Source: Gemmatimonas sp.
Lineage (GTDB): Bacteria; Gemmatimonadota; Gemmatimonadetes; Gemmatimonadales; Gemmatimonadaceae
Direction: 5' to 3'
Length of the DNA stretch: 64,000 bases
Assembly: GCF_031426495.1 (NCBI RefSeq)
Contig: NZ_JANPLK010000082.1
Coordinates: 62,001-126,000, forward strand
How positions within the stretch are numbered: position 1 is the stretch's first letter; each line of letters begins with the position of its first letter. Under the pieces are notes generated by a model that ran no database searches, was not told where the DNA came from, and saw nothing but the letters and a program-made list of their open reading frames with translations. Below, piece by piece: positions 53,363-62,623 of the stretch. The position numbers and the translations under genes are program-made.

Positions 53363-54118
53363 CTACTTCAACTCGCGGATCTTGATGTTCCGCATGGAGA
53401 GCTCACCGTTGTGATCGCCTTGAATGGCGAGAAAGCCCTTCTTCGCCAGGCCCCAGTCGGCGAACGGGGCAAACTTGAGCGGCTTCTTGGTGGGGTCGTT
53501 CGGATCGCCCCGCAGTTTGAGCATCCATTCCGGCGACCACATTTCGTACTGCGCGATGAGCTGGCCGTTGAGCCAGTGTTCGACGTGCGGGCCTTTCGCG
53601 ACGATACGCGTGGTATTCCACTCGCCAGCGCGATGTACCACACCGCGCTTCGACGGATAAAAGCCGTACACCGCGGCCACGGACGTCATGATGTTTCGGC
53701 TATCGGGCGTGAGCGAGTCTTCGGCCAGCTGATACTCCGGCGCGCTCCAGTACACCTTGGTTTCCTTCTCGGTGGCGCGATAAAAGATGCCCGAGTTACC
53801 GCGCAGCGGGAGCTTCCAGTCGAGCGTAAGTTCGAAGTCTCCGTACTGCTCGCGCGTGACGATGTCATTGGTGGTTTTCACCTTGGTCATCGTGCCGTTC
53901 ACGGCCATCCATTCGGGCGGCAAGTCGGCCTGCTGGTATCCGCGCCAGGCGGCGAGCGATGTACCGTCGAAAAGCAGCGTCCACCCGGCCTTTTTCTCGG
54001 CGTCGGAGAGCGTGTTCGCGGCCGCCGTGGCCGGCGCAGTCGCCGTCGAAGGTTTCACGGACGCCGCGCAGCCCGTGAACATCACGAGGGCGGCAAGGGA
54101 CAGGAGACGACGGGTCAT
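53363..54118 (-). CDS. DUF1080 (3-keto-disaccharide hydrolase-like) lipoprotein
   Basis: 251 residues from ATG 54118. Lipobox MFTGC with Cys17. Mature part: AGWTLLFDGTSLAAWRGYQQADLPPEWMAVNGTMTKVK, then DWKLPLRGNSGIFYRATEKE, and DNYGKSMRNIKIRELK-like end (HNGELSMRNIKIREL). The DUF1080 family is a concanavalin-like jelly roll often found near carbohydrate-active enzymes. Co-directional with the symporter upstream (56 bp gap); it may bind or cut a sugar. Confidence 0.88.
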   Translation of the reverse strand: MTRRLLSLAALVMFTGCAASVKPSTATAPATAAANTLSDAEKKAGWTLLFDGTSLAAWRGYQQADLPPEWMAVNGTMTKVKTTNDIVTREQYGDFELTLDWKLPLRGNSGIFYRATEKETKVYWSAPEYQLAEDSLTPDSRNIMTSVAAVYGFYPSKRGVVHRAGEWNTTRIVAKGPHVEHWLNGQLIAQYEMWSPEWMLKLRGDPNDPTKKPLKFAPFADWGLAKKGFLAIQGDHNGELSMRNIKIRELK

Positions 54119-54174
54119 GGCGAGCGGTGCGGTGGTGGGCAGGGCAGGAGCGTGAAAGATTGCGGCAACGCTCG

Positions 54175-55416
54175 TCATTGCACCAGCCACGTGCGCGATC
54201 GACGCGCCACCAGCACGGTAGCGACCAGATTGCCCGTCACATTCAGCACCGTCGCGATCGTGTCGGGAATGGCGTCGACGGCGATCAGAATGCCGACGCC
54301 CTCGACGGGCAGTCCGACGGCGAGCAACAGCGGGGTGAGCATGATGAACCCGCCGCGTGGAATCCCGGGTGACGCGAACCCGAGAAAGACCGAGGCCAAC
54401 GCGATCGTGAACAATTCCGGCGCGTGTATCGGCACGTTGTAGAACCAGGCAATGAACATCGCGCCGGCGGTCCAGGTGGTCGGTGCGGCCAGCTTGAACA
54501 TGGCGGCGCCGAGCGGGAGCATGAATCCGGTTACGTTCTTGGGCAGCGCGAGCGCGTCTTCGGCCGCCTCCACGAGGGCCGGGAGTGCAGCGAGCGAGGA
54601 GCTCGAGCTGAAGGCAATCAGCTGCGCCGGAAGCGCGGCTTTGGCAAATCGCCCCATAGGAATTCCGCCGACGAGGGCGACGACGGGATAGAGCAGCGCG
54701 ATTACCAGCAGCGTGACGAGCGTGTAGGCCGCGATGTAGAACCCGATGGCACCCGCCATCGACCCGCCGGCGTGCGCCGTGATAGGCAACACCATGGCGA
54801 ACACGCCGATCGGGGCCAGCCAGATCACGCCCCGCACCAGTGTCATCATGGCCTCGCCGAGGGCGCGAAAGAATGCGACCAACGTGGTGCGCGTCTCGGT
54901 CGAGCTGCGGGCGACCGCGATCGCAAACAGCAGCACGAACAGAATGAACGGCACCATCGCGCCGTTGGCCGCCGCGCTAATCGGGTTGGCGGGCAGCAGG
55001 GAGGTCAGCCATGACGCGAACGTGGGCGTCTGCCCGCTGCGTGCGACTTCGCTCGCCGCCTCTGCGGCGCCGGGGGGCAGGGCCGGACGCGCGCCGGTGG
55101 GCATGAAGGAGAAGAGCAGCGGCACCGTGGGAATGACCAAGGCGGCCGCACCGATCAGCAAGGCGAGAAAGACGCCGAGCGCACTGGCGCCCATGCGTCC
55201 GATATCGCGGACGTCGGAGGCCGACGCCACGCCGGTCACGATCAGGGCGACCAACAACGGGATGACCGTCATGCGGATCGCCGTCACCCACAGCTCACCA
55301 ACGGGAACGAGCGCGTCGGCCGCCTGTAACGCCCGCGGATTGCCGGTCGAGGCGATCAGCGCCCCGAGCAGGATGGCCAGAACGAGGGAGGCGAGCACGC
55401 GGGTGCCTTCTTTCAT
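54175..55416 (-). CDS. Dicarboxylate/amino-acid:cation symporter (SDF/DAACS family)
   Basis: 413 residues, hydrophobic with about eight membrane segments and two re-entrant loops. Typical start VLASLVLAILLGALIASTGNPRAL; VTGVASASDVRDIGRMG near 60; the Ser-rich loop AFSSSSSLAALPALVEAAEDAL near 270-290; and FLGFASPGIPRGGFIMLTPLLLAVGLP near 355. Moves glutamate, aspartate or C4-dicarboxylates with Na+ or H+. Substrate not decidable. Complete. Confidence 0.92.
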   Translation of the reverse strand: MKEGTRVLASLVLAILLGALIASTGNPRALQAADALVPVGELWVTAIRMTVIPLLVALIVTGVASASDVRDIGRMGASALGVFLALLIGAAALVIPTVPLLFSFMPTGARPALPPGAAEAASEVARSGQTPTFASWLTSLLPANPISAAANGAMVPFILFVLLFAIAVARSSTETRTTLVAFFRALGEAMMTLVRGVIWLAPIGVFAMVLPITAHAGGSMAGAIGFYIAAYTLVTLLVIALLYPVVALVGGIPMGRFAKAALPAQLIAFSSSSSLAALPALVEAAEDALALPKNVTGFMLPLGAAMFKLAAPTTWTAGAMFIAWFYNVPIHAPELFTIALASVFLGFASPGIPRGGFIMLTPLLLAVGLPVEGVGILIAVDAIPDTIATVLNVTGNLVATVLVARRSRTWLVQ

Positions 55417-55503
55417 GCAGGGAGGGCTGGAGGGGATGAACCGGCCCCCGAAACAAGCACGTCGGCCGGAGACTCGCCAGCTTGCAATGGAAGGAGTCGT
55501 ATC

Positions 55504-56187
55504 GTGTTCACGTCTTCACTTCGTATTGCTGTTCTTCCGCTCGCAACTGTCGCCGCTATTGCGATACCGCGAGTTGCCGCTGCGCAGACGTGCCTGGGGC
55601 TCGCCGACCAACGGCTCGTCTCGCAGAGCGTCTCCGGCACCGCTGGTGCATCGGGTGAACTGCGGCGCCTGTCGGGACAGTATTCACTCGCCGGCGAACG
55701 CGTGTTCGGGAGCCTCACTGGGTCCTACCTTGCGCGGGAGGACCGTACCGCGCCCGGGGCCGTCGTGGGCGGTGAGCTCGGCTACGCGAAGGCGCTGCCC
55801 GGGGGATTTGCGGTGTGTCCTCGCGCGCAGCTGACCTGGCAATCCGCTCGCGTGGGTTTGGACGCCTTCACCACGGCATCGTTGGGTGCCGCGTTTGGCC
55901 GCGCGATTTCCGTGACGGGCTCCTTTGCCCTCGTGCCGTCGCTGCAACTTGGCATCGCCAACCGCAGTGGCGGCCCGCTCGGTCTGCTCCAGATTGGTCC
56001 GGATACGAAGCTGCCACCCAACAACCGCACGTTCGGTGAACTCGGCGTCGGCATCGGCCTGCGGTTCGGCGACGTGCTCACGGTGCGACCGGCGTACAAT
56101 CGTGCTTTCGGCATGGGCGCGGGGCTGCTCACGGACTACGACAACACGTTCTCGCTGTCGATCTCGGTGGGGCGCAATCGGCGGTAA
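55504..56187 (+). CDS. Small outer-membrane beta-barrel-like protein
   Basis: 227 residues from a GTG start with AAGGAG ten bases before. Signal peptide ends at RVAAAQ. Alternating hydrophobic strands (GQYSLAGERVFGSLTGSYLARE, VGGELGYAKALPGGFAV, FGELGVGIGLRFGDVLTVRPAYNRAF) and a last residue pattern (FSLSISVGRNRR) suggest an eight-strand barrel. Ligand or channel unknown. Divergent from the symporter. Confidence 0.75.
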   Translation: MFTSSLRIAVLPLATVAAIAIPRVAAAQTCLGLADQRLVSQSVSGTAGASGELRRLSGQYSLAGERVFGSLTGSYLAREDRTAPGAVVGGELGYAKALPGGFAVCPRAQLTWQSARVGLDAFTTASLGAAFGRAISVTGSFALVPSLQLGIANRSGGPLGLLQIGPDTKLPPNNRTFGELGVGIGLRFGDVLTVRPAYNRAFGMGAGLLTDYDNTFSLSISVGRNRR

Positions 56188-56194
56188 TACCATA

Positions 56195-56222
56195 CCCCCG
56201 CGCGCCATTGGGCACACGGGGG
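56195..56222. terminator. GC hairpin between converging genes
   Basis: Arms CCCCCG (56195-56200) and CGGGGG (56217-56222) around a 16-nt loop, followed by CATCTCTT. Sits just after the barrel gene stop and before the peptide gene stop. Stem short and T-run weak, so this is a modest candidate. Confidence 0.45.
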
Positions 56223-56272
56223 CATCTCTTCGTCCTACTCGAAGGCCGAGCTGCTACGCAGCAACCCTCACG

Positions 56273-56557
56273 TCAGCCGGGGATCGATCGGAGCCCACTC
56301 AGCGCCGTGTTCGTCGCGTTCGTGTAGGTCGTCTGAGGGTTCGTGGACGTCGTCGTTGCCGTCGTAGTGCTCGTCCTCACAACATAGGTGGAGGCGGTCT
56401 TTACGGGCGCGGTGGAGGTTGTGCTGGTGGGGGCCGTCGTGCCCGTGTTCATGTCCAATGAGCCGTCGTTGTACAACACCCCGCCAGCGACGGCGTCCAG
56501 CTGATCGTCGCTCAGCATGTCACTCTGCGGAACCGTACCCTCAATGTTGTCGCTCAT
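56273..56557 (-). CDS. Double-glycine-leader peptide (putative exported RiPP/bacteriocin-like precursor), Thr/Ser-rich
   Basis: 94 residues from ATG 56557 with GAGG upstream (spacing about 9). Residues 1-26 form a leader ending LSDDQLDAVAGG, the Nif11/NHLP-like double-glycine pattern recognised by peptidase-containing ABC exporters. The remaining 68 residues have 22 Thr and 8 Ser and no Cys. The leader fits the ABC exporter, TolC and regulator genes just upstream on the same strand. No modification enzyme is visible in the window, so the final form is unknown. The absence of Cys argues against lanthipeptide rings. Could be glycosylated, dehydrated or unmodified. Whether it is a bacteriocin, adhesin or signal is unknown. 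Confidence 0.75.
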   Translation of the reverse strand: MSDNIEGTVPQSDMLSDDQLDAVAGGVLYNDGSLDMNTGTTAPTSTTSTAPVKTASTYVVRTSTTTATTTSTNPQTTYTNATNTALSGLRSIPG

Positions 56558-56747
56558 GTCGGAAATCCTCGATAGTACGCGTGATCTCTAGCGCGCCGGG
56601 GTTCGACGCCACGCGACAATACGGGCTTCACCGGGCAACCACCTACGCGGCATGTTGCATCGTGCATGCCCACCGGTTGCCAGCCTATGTCCCGGCGCCC
56701 TGCTGCAACGGTGAGGCATAACTGCAACCTCCCGGCACACCGCGTAT

Positions 56748-59700
56748 TCATGGGCGATTCTTGGCGCGGTACTCCGCCGGGGTGACGTGGTAGTACTCCT
56801 GGAAGCACCGGTAGAAGTGCGAGACGCTTCGGAAGCCAACCGAGAATGCCACGTCGGCCACCGAGCCGGTCGTCTCGCGCAGCAAGCGCGCCCCTTCATC
56901 AGCCCGAACCCGCCGCAGCAGCTCTGACGGGGAAGCGCCGGTCACCTGGCGCACCCGGCGAAAGAGGTGCGATCGGTCCTGGAACACGGCATCGGCAAGT
57001 TCAGCGACGCCAAAGTCGGCCTCGCCGAGTCCGGCACTGATGGCTGCCAGCACCTTTTCGCGATACAGCGCGTCGTCGGGGGTGAGGGTACTCGCTTCCG
57101 CGTCGGCTTGGTCGCGATCGGTGTCCGGCAGGGACGGCGGCAGCGGTGATCCCGATCCCATCCCGGCCGCGTGCAACAACGGTTCATGAAAGCGCACCCG
57201 CAGTCGGCGCCGGGCCGCGATGAGGTTACGCACGCGCACGTCCAGTTCGCGCATTTCGAACGGTTTCACCAGGTAGTCGTCGGCGCCGCCCTCGAGTCCC
57301 GCCAGGCGTTGCTCATCCTCTGCCTGCGCGGTGAGCAAGATGATGGCGAGGTAATCAGTCTCTGCGCTCTCGCGCAGCGCCTTCACGAGCCCTCGGCCAT
57401 CGAGCTGCGGCATCATGACGTCGGAAATGATCACATCGGGCAGCAAAGCGCGGGCGATCGTAACGCCCTCCACGCCATCTCCTGCCTCGAGCACGCGAAA
57501 CCGGCTCTCGAAGTTGAGCCGAATGAACGTCCGCATGTCCTCACTGTCATCGACGATGAGCAGCGTGGGGATGTCCGACGCCGGATCATCTCGGCGAATC
57601 ACCGCGTCGGCGACTTCCCCCGTACTCGCCGCTGGCGAGGGGTCGACAGCATGTGATACGCTGTCGGCAGCGGCAAGTGGCAGCGCAACGCTGAAGGTAG
57701 TGGCGTCGGCGGTGCTGACGGCCTGAACGGTTCCGCGCTGCAGCTCAACAAGCTCCTTCACCAAGGAGAGCCCGATGCCCGTGCCCGGTTGGATGGTCGT
57801 GTTGGACTCATCGACTTGATAAAAGCGCTCGAAGACAAGGGCCAGCTTTTCGGGGGGAACGATCGGGCCGGTATTCGCCACCGCGAGCAACAGCCGTTCC
57901 GTCTCGCGCGAGAGCGTGAGCGTAATGCGTCCGTTCGGCGGCGTGAACTTCACGGCGTTCGACAGCAGGTTGGTGACAATTTTCTCGAACGCGTCGCTGT
58001 CGAGGACGACCTCGCAAGTGACGCCACTCTCAAGATGAATTTGTAGTGCCTTCTTCTCGGCTGCTAAACGAAAACTCTCAATCGTGCCGCGTAACAGCCC
58101 ACAGAGTTCCACATGCCGTGGTGACAGCCGCATGGCTCCCGCCTCGAGCTTGGCGACGTCGAGGATTTGATTCACCAGCTCCAGCAATCGCCGGGCGTTG
58201 CGTTGGGCCAAGTCCAACCAGACGCCGCGCTGATCCGCTGTTGGTAGCTGCGCGCGCAGCCGATCGAGCGGCGCGATCATAAGCGTCAGGGGGGTGCGCA
58301 ACTCGTGTGACACATTGGCGAAGAACCGGCTCCGCGCACGATCAAGATCGCGCAGCGTACCAGCTTGTGCTTCAAGCTGTACGTTTTGGGATTCGAGCTG
58401 TCGCTCGCGATCACGGAGCGCCAAGGTGCGGTCAGTCACCACGCGCTCGAGCTCTTCGGCCCTTCGACTGGCGTCGCGGACGCGTCGCTGGACGGCGACG
58501 GCACAGATGGCAAATAGCCCGGCGGCCGCGACAATCTTGAACCACGTGGTTTCGTAGATGCGGGGAACGACCGTGAGGGCCAGTGCGGCGCCCGGCTCGT
58601 ACCACTCATTGCCAGAGGCGGTCACCTGCACGCGGAACGTGTATTGGCCCGGTGGCAGCTGAGTATAGAAGGCACTGCGGCGCGTATCGCTGTCGACCCA
58701 CGCGTTGTCGTATCCATCGAGCCGATGACGAAAGCGTACGTTGCGAGGTTCAAGAAACGTGAGCGCGGTGAAATCGATACGGATATCACGCTGTACGGGG
58801 GATAGCCGAACACTGTCGGCCGAAGGCAACAACACGGAGTCACCCGCGACGACCTGTTCGATGACGAGTGGCGGCGGTACCGTGTCCGGCGCCACCGTGC
58901 GTGGGTCCACGACGACGACGCCATCCTGTGTGGGGAACCAGATGCGCCCGTCGAGCCCCTTGGCGCCAGCCGGTTGCGAACCACCGTTTCCTTCGCGATT
59001 GCGCATGCCATCGCGTTCCGTGTACCCAGTGGAGTGCACACGTGCTGCGCGACCGTTCGCCAACTCGAGTGCTTCGGATCGCGTGATCCAGAAGATGCCG
59101 CGATTGGTGTTCATCCAGAGGCGCCCGGCGTCGTCTTCAAGGATCTGATGGATGACATTATCGAAGAGCCCTTCACGGGTGGAGATCACTGCGATACGTC
59201 TTCGTTCCGGGTCGTTCTGTCGCGAGTCCCAACCGCGCGGATTGATCCGTGCCAATCCTCGACCTTCCGTACCGACCCAGAGCCAGCCGTCGCGGTCGAC
59301 GTACAGCGAGCGGATCAAATCACTCGGGAGGCCGTTGACCGTGGTGATGCTCGTGAACACGCCCTCGCGATAGCGAAGCAGGCCGTCCCCGTTCGTGCCC
59401 ATCCAGATTGCACCGTCGGGAGTCGCAGCGAACGCACGCACCGACGGCGAGAGTGTGCCCGGTCCATTCACGTCGAGGCGACGGAGCCGCCCATTATCGC
59501 GGCGGAACAGTCCACTCCGCGCACCGACCCACAACCGCGAGTCCGAATCCTCGTATAACGCCGACACTTCCAACACGGTGTCGCCGCTCGCCGCTTCCAT
59601 CACGCATTGCGTGACCTTGAAACGTGAACACCGATACAAGGCGCTTGGATAACCACCAACGCCGATCCAGAGCGTGCTATCGCGTGCCTCGAGGATCGAA

Positions 59701-61112
59701 CGCGCGACGAGGGGCATCGCATTCGCGTCGCCCAGCGGCGTGATCTCACCGGATATCGGATCGATCCGAGCGAAGCCTCGTTCCCACGAGCCGACCCAGA
59801 CTGCGCCGGCTCGATCAACATAGGTTGGGTACACGTTGCGATCCGCGAGCCCTTCCGGTTCGCTGATGGTATGGACAAGCGTTGGCTTCAGCCGATGAAG
59901 TCCACCCGCAAAGGTGCCCAGCCAGAGGCTCCCCTCGCGATCGGTCAGCCCAGTTGTAATTTCAAACGATGAGTTGATTGCCTTACCCGTTGGGTTGAGG
60001 CTGTAGATCGGCTCACGATTTCGGTAGATGGTCGAGCCTTCGGTGTGCCACATCGTCGAAGCGGTACTCCACACTGTCGGGTGGAACGTTACCGCCTTCC
60101 CTTTCGCCAAGGGCTCCAGCCGTGTGCCGTCATAGACCACCACCAAGCGCGGGTTGTTGGCCTCCGCAGCGCTGAGGCCTGGACCATACCTTCGACGACC
60201 GTAGAAAATGGCCCCGGAACCGGAGGGGTTGGCGACAATACGCGCAATCCAGCCAAACGAGGTGCTGGGCGTGGACGGAATCGAGTGCCAGCCGTTGCGA
60301 TTTGAATAAATCCCATCAGCCGCGCCAATCCATAACGTGCCAGGTGACTCTTCGAACAGCGATTGCACAACGAGGTGCGCCACGGCGCTATCCATCGGCT
60401 CGTCTCGACGCTCAAGTCGGCCCGCGCTCGGCGCACGGAACCGAACAATCCCGCCGTTTGCCATGCCGACCACCAGCGACCCATCGCGGGTTCGCAGCAG
60501 GGCATTGACGGGGCCACGAATCTCGTCGCGCAACACTGGCACAAGTGAATCACCAGCGACGCGTGCCAGCCCGCCCATGGTGCCAACCCATGTTGTCCCA
60601 TCGGCTTCAGTAAGCAGCGGCAGAAAGTCGGCCGGAAAAAGCCCGGCGGCCCCGATTGCGGTAAAGCGCCCGTCGCGCCATCGCACCAAATGGCGCTGCT
60701 CGGTGACCAGCCAGAGTTCGCCGTGCGCACCTTCCTGCATCCATACAATGCGGTCACTCGGCAGGCCCGCACTGTTCGCGCTATTGAAGACCGTGAACTT
60801 CACACCGTCGAATCGTACCAGTCCGTCAAACGTCGCGGCCCAGATGTATCCGTCGCGCGCTTGCAGCAGCTGATTGATGGAGTTGACGGGCAGGCCATCA
60901 GCCACGCTCCACGACTCATGCACCACTTCATAGTTGCTGAAGGCGCCGCGCAACGGCACCGGCGCGGTGGCGGAGCGTGCGCGCGGTTGCGCCGGAAGCG
61001 GTGACGCCGGCGTGAGCGAGAGCCACGCGCACACCATCGCCTGCACGACGGAGAACGCCACGCGGCGAAGTCGCGGCAGAAAGAACAGGGAGCGCGCCAT
61101 CGCGCTGCTCAT
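56748..61112 (-). CDS. Hybrid two-component system protein (HTCS): sensor, kinase, receiver and AraC HTH in one chain
   Basis: 1454 residues. Signal peptide/anchor at about 10-40. Reg_prop beta-propeller repeats at about 55-745 (DGLVRFDGVKFTVFN, DRDGWLWVGTEGRGLARI, TPDGAIWMGTNGDGLLRY). Y_Y_Y domain near 770-840, membrane helix near 850. Kinase: His936 in FFANVSHELRTPL, ATPase VANTGPIVPPEKLALVFERFYQVD. Receiver with phospho-Asp1231 in ISDVMMPQLDG. AraC-type HTH at the end (FQDRSHLFRRVRQVTGASPSELL; VGFRSVSHFYRCFQEYYHVTPAEYR). HTCS proteins of Bacteroides sense glycan pieces. Here it overlaps the TolC gene by 4 bp and precedes the peptide gene, so it probably controls this export system. Confidence 0.92.
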   Translation of the reverse strand: MSSAMARSLFFLPRLRRVAFSVVQAMVCAWLSLTPASPLPAQPRARSATAPVPLRGAFSNYEVVHESWSVADGLPVNSINQLLQARDGYIWAATFDGLVRFDGVKFTVFNSANSAGLPSDRIVWMQEGAHGELWLVTEQRHLVRWRDGRFTAIGAAGLFPADFLPLLTEADGTTWVGTMGGLARVAGDSLVPVLRDEIRGPVNALLRTRDGSLVVGMANGGIVRFRAPSAGRLERRDEPMDSAVAHLVVQSLFEESPGTLWIGAADGIYSNRNGWHSIPSTPSTSFGWIARIVANPSGSGAIFYGRRRYGPGLSAAEANNPRLVVVYDGTRLEPLAKGKAVTFHPTVWSTASTMWHTEGSTIYRNREPIYSLNPTGKAINSSFEITTGLTDREGSLWLGTFAGGLHRLKPTLVHTISEPEGLADRNVYPTYVDRAGAVWVGSWERGFARIDPISGEITPLGDANAMPLVARSILEARDSTLWIGVGGYPSALYRCSRFKVTQCVMEAASGDTVLEVSALYEDSDSRLWVGARSGLFRRDNGRLRRLDVNGPGTLSPSVRAFAATPDGAIWMGTNGDGLLRYREGVFTSITTVNGLPSDLIRSLYVDRDGWLWVGTEGRGLARINPRGWDSRQNDPERRRIAVISTREGLFDNVIHQILEDDAGRLWMNTNRGIFWITRSEALELANGRAARVHSTGYTERDGMRNREGNGGSQPAGAKGLDGRIWFPTQDGVVVVDPRTVAPDTVPPPLVIEQVVAGDSVLLPSADSVRLSPVQRDIRIDFTALTFLEPRNVRFRHRLDGYDNAWVDSDTRRSAFYTQLPPGQYTFRVQVTASGNEWYEPGAALALTVVPRIYETTWFKIVAAAGLFAICAVAVQRRVRDASRRAEELERVVTDRTLALRDRERQLESQNVQLEAQAGTLRDLDRARSRFFANVSHELRTPLTLMIAPLDRLRAQLPTADQRGVWLDLAQRNARRLLELVNQILDVAKLEAGAMRLSPRHVELCGLLRGTIESFRLAAEKKALQIHLESGVTCEVVLDSDAFEKIVTNLLSNAVKFTPPNGRITLTLSRETERLLLAVANTGPIVPPEKLALVFERFYQVDESNTTIQPGTGIGLSLVKELVELQRGTVQAVSTADATTFSVALPLAAADSVSHAVDPSPAASTGEVADAVIRRDDPASDIPTLLIVDDSEDMRTFIRLNFESRFRVLEAGDGVEGVTIARALLPDVIISDVMMPQLDGRGLVKALRESAETDYLAIILLTAQAEDEQRLAGLEGGADDYLVKPFEMRELDVRVRNLIAARRRLRVRFHEPLLHAAGMGSGSPLPPSLPDTDRDQADAEASTLTPDDALYREKVLAAISAGLGEADFGVAELADAVFQDRSHLFRRVRQVTGASPSELLRRVRADEGARLLRETTGSVADVAFSVGFRSVSHFYRCFQEYYHVTPAEYRAKNRP

Positions 61113-62623
61113 GGCGCTATCGGCGCCTGTCCGATGGCCAACCGGAATCGTGCGCTCGCCCGCGCAAGATCGTAACGCGCCCGAACAGCTTCAAGCTGCG
61201 CCTGCACGGCATTCTCCTCAGTTTGGAGCAAGCGAAAGGAATCACCCAGCCCAAGTTCCAGCCGACGGCGCTCGGCCGCCAGCTGTTCCCACGCTAAACT
61301 GGCCGCGTTCGCGGCGCTCCGCCATCTCTGCGAACCCAGGGTGATCGCGCGAACCGCCGTGCGCACCTCGCTGGTAACTTGCGCCTCACGGCTGCTAAGG
61401 CGGATCGACTCGACGTCCAGCGCCGTCCGCGCCAGCAGCGAGAGACCACGGTCTCCGCGATTGAGCATGGGCGCGCCCATCGACACACCCAGCCGCCACG
61501 CGCTGCTCGGCGTCGTCGCGATCGATGCCGACGTCGCGCCGGACGCGGCCGACGACCAGCCAGCGTCGAGCGCAAGACTGGGAAGCAACGCATTGCGCGA
61601 TTGCGCCGCGCGCAACTGCGAGGCATCGCGATGAGCGCGTGCGGCGCGCAAGTCCTTGCGATTCGCGAGCGCCAGCGTGATGGCATCGGCGAGGGGCGGG
61701 ATGTCATATGATGGCGCCACCTCGGTGATCGCGAGCGCCGGGAGCGTATCGGCCTGCACGAGCGCGGCCGCCTTGGCACCGTACACCGCGAACAGGAGTG
61801 CATCGGACTGATCGTATCGCGACTGGCGTGCTTGTGTATAGTACGCCTCGCGGAGTGATACGCCACTTCGCACCGTGAGCACATCGACGGTCGCGATGAG
61901 ATCCCGCGAGGCGAGCTCCACATTGCGCGACAGAATCTCCTGCGCGAGTTCGAGCGATCGCCCGTATACGGCTTCGACGGCCTGCGCTTCAGCGAGCAGC
62001 CAATACTGAAGCTCGAAACCGGCCGCGATCTCCTCGCGCGTTCGCGACAGCTGTTGTCCCGCCGCAGTGCGTTCCACTAGCGCGGCGCGCCACGCCACGG
62101 TGCGCTGGTTGGCGCCTTCCAACAGTGGCTGCGACACGGCGAGCGACAGGCGCGACGGGCCGGTTCGGCTGGACACGCCCGACGATGCGAACGCACCGGC
62201 TAACGTGTAGTCGGCCGAGAGTGTGGTGCCCCACGGCAATGCGCCCGCCACACCGATCGCGGATACCCGCGTCGTAGTCGTCGCGATGCCGGCCGCGCGC
62301 GAGGCGCCCGTCAGATCGCTGCGTAACCGAAGCTCTGGGTCGAGCGCGCGCGCCTCGTACACTGCAGCACCGTCGGCGACTCGGCGATCCGCGTTGGCCA
62401 GCTGTGCGGCGAAGGCTTCCCGTAGCCCGATGTTCACCAGTGCGGCGAGCGTCACCGGTCGTCCGGGCAACCGGGCGATCAGCACGTCAATCGACTGCGA
62501 CATGGCGGAGGGGCGCGCGCTGTCGCCCGCGACTTGCGCCACCAACCCGGCCGCGGGCCAGAGCGTGCCGGCCACGGCGATCGCCACGACGGCGATCCGG
62601 CGTGCTCGCCGCACCGCGATCAT
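61109..62623 (-). CDS. TolC-family outer-membrane channel protein
   Basis: 504 residues with a signal peptide (AVVAIAVAGTLWPAAGLVAQVAG). Two repeats of the outer-membrane efflux domain with long coiled helices (VNIGLREAFAAQLANADRRV … LEAVRARYDLARASARFRLAIGQAPI). Forms the outer-membrane exit for a type-I or peptide exporter. Overlaps the transporter gene and the regulator gene by 4 bp each (ATGA). No HlyD-type adaptor is in the visible part of the operon; it may lie beyond the window end. Confidence 0.88.
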   Translation of the reverse strand: MIAVRRARRIAVVAIAVAGTLWPAAGLVAQVAGDSARPSAMSQSIDVLIARLPGRPVTLAALVNIGLREAFAAQLANADRRVADGAAVYEARALDPELRLRSDLTGASRAAGIATTTTRVSAIGVAGALPWGTTLSADYTLAGAFASSGVSSRTGPSRLSLAVSQPLLEGANQRTVAWRAALVERTAAGQQLSRTREEIAAGFELQYWLLAEAQAVEAVYGRSLELAQEILSRNVELASRDLIATVDVLTVRSGVSLREAYYTQARQSRYDQSDALLFAVYGAKAAALVQADTLPALAITEVAPSYDIPPLADAITLALANRKDLRAARAHRDASQLRAAQSRNALLPSLALDAGWSSAASGATSASIATTPSSAWRLGVSMGAPMLNRGDRGLSLLARTALDVESIRLSSREAQVTSEVRTAVRAITLGSQRWRSAANAASLAWEQLAAERRRLELGLGDSFRLLQTEENAVQAQLEAVRARYDLARASARFRLAIGQAPIAP

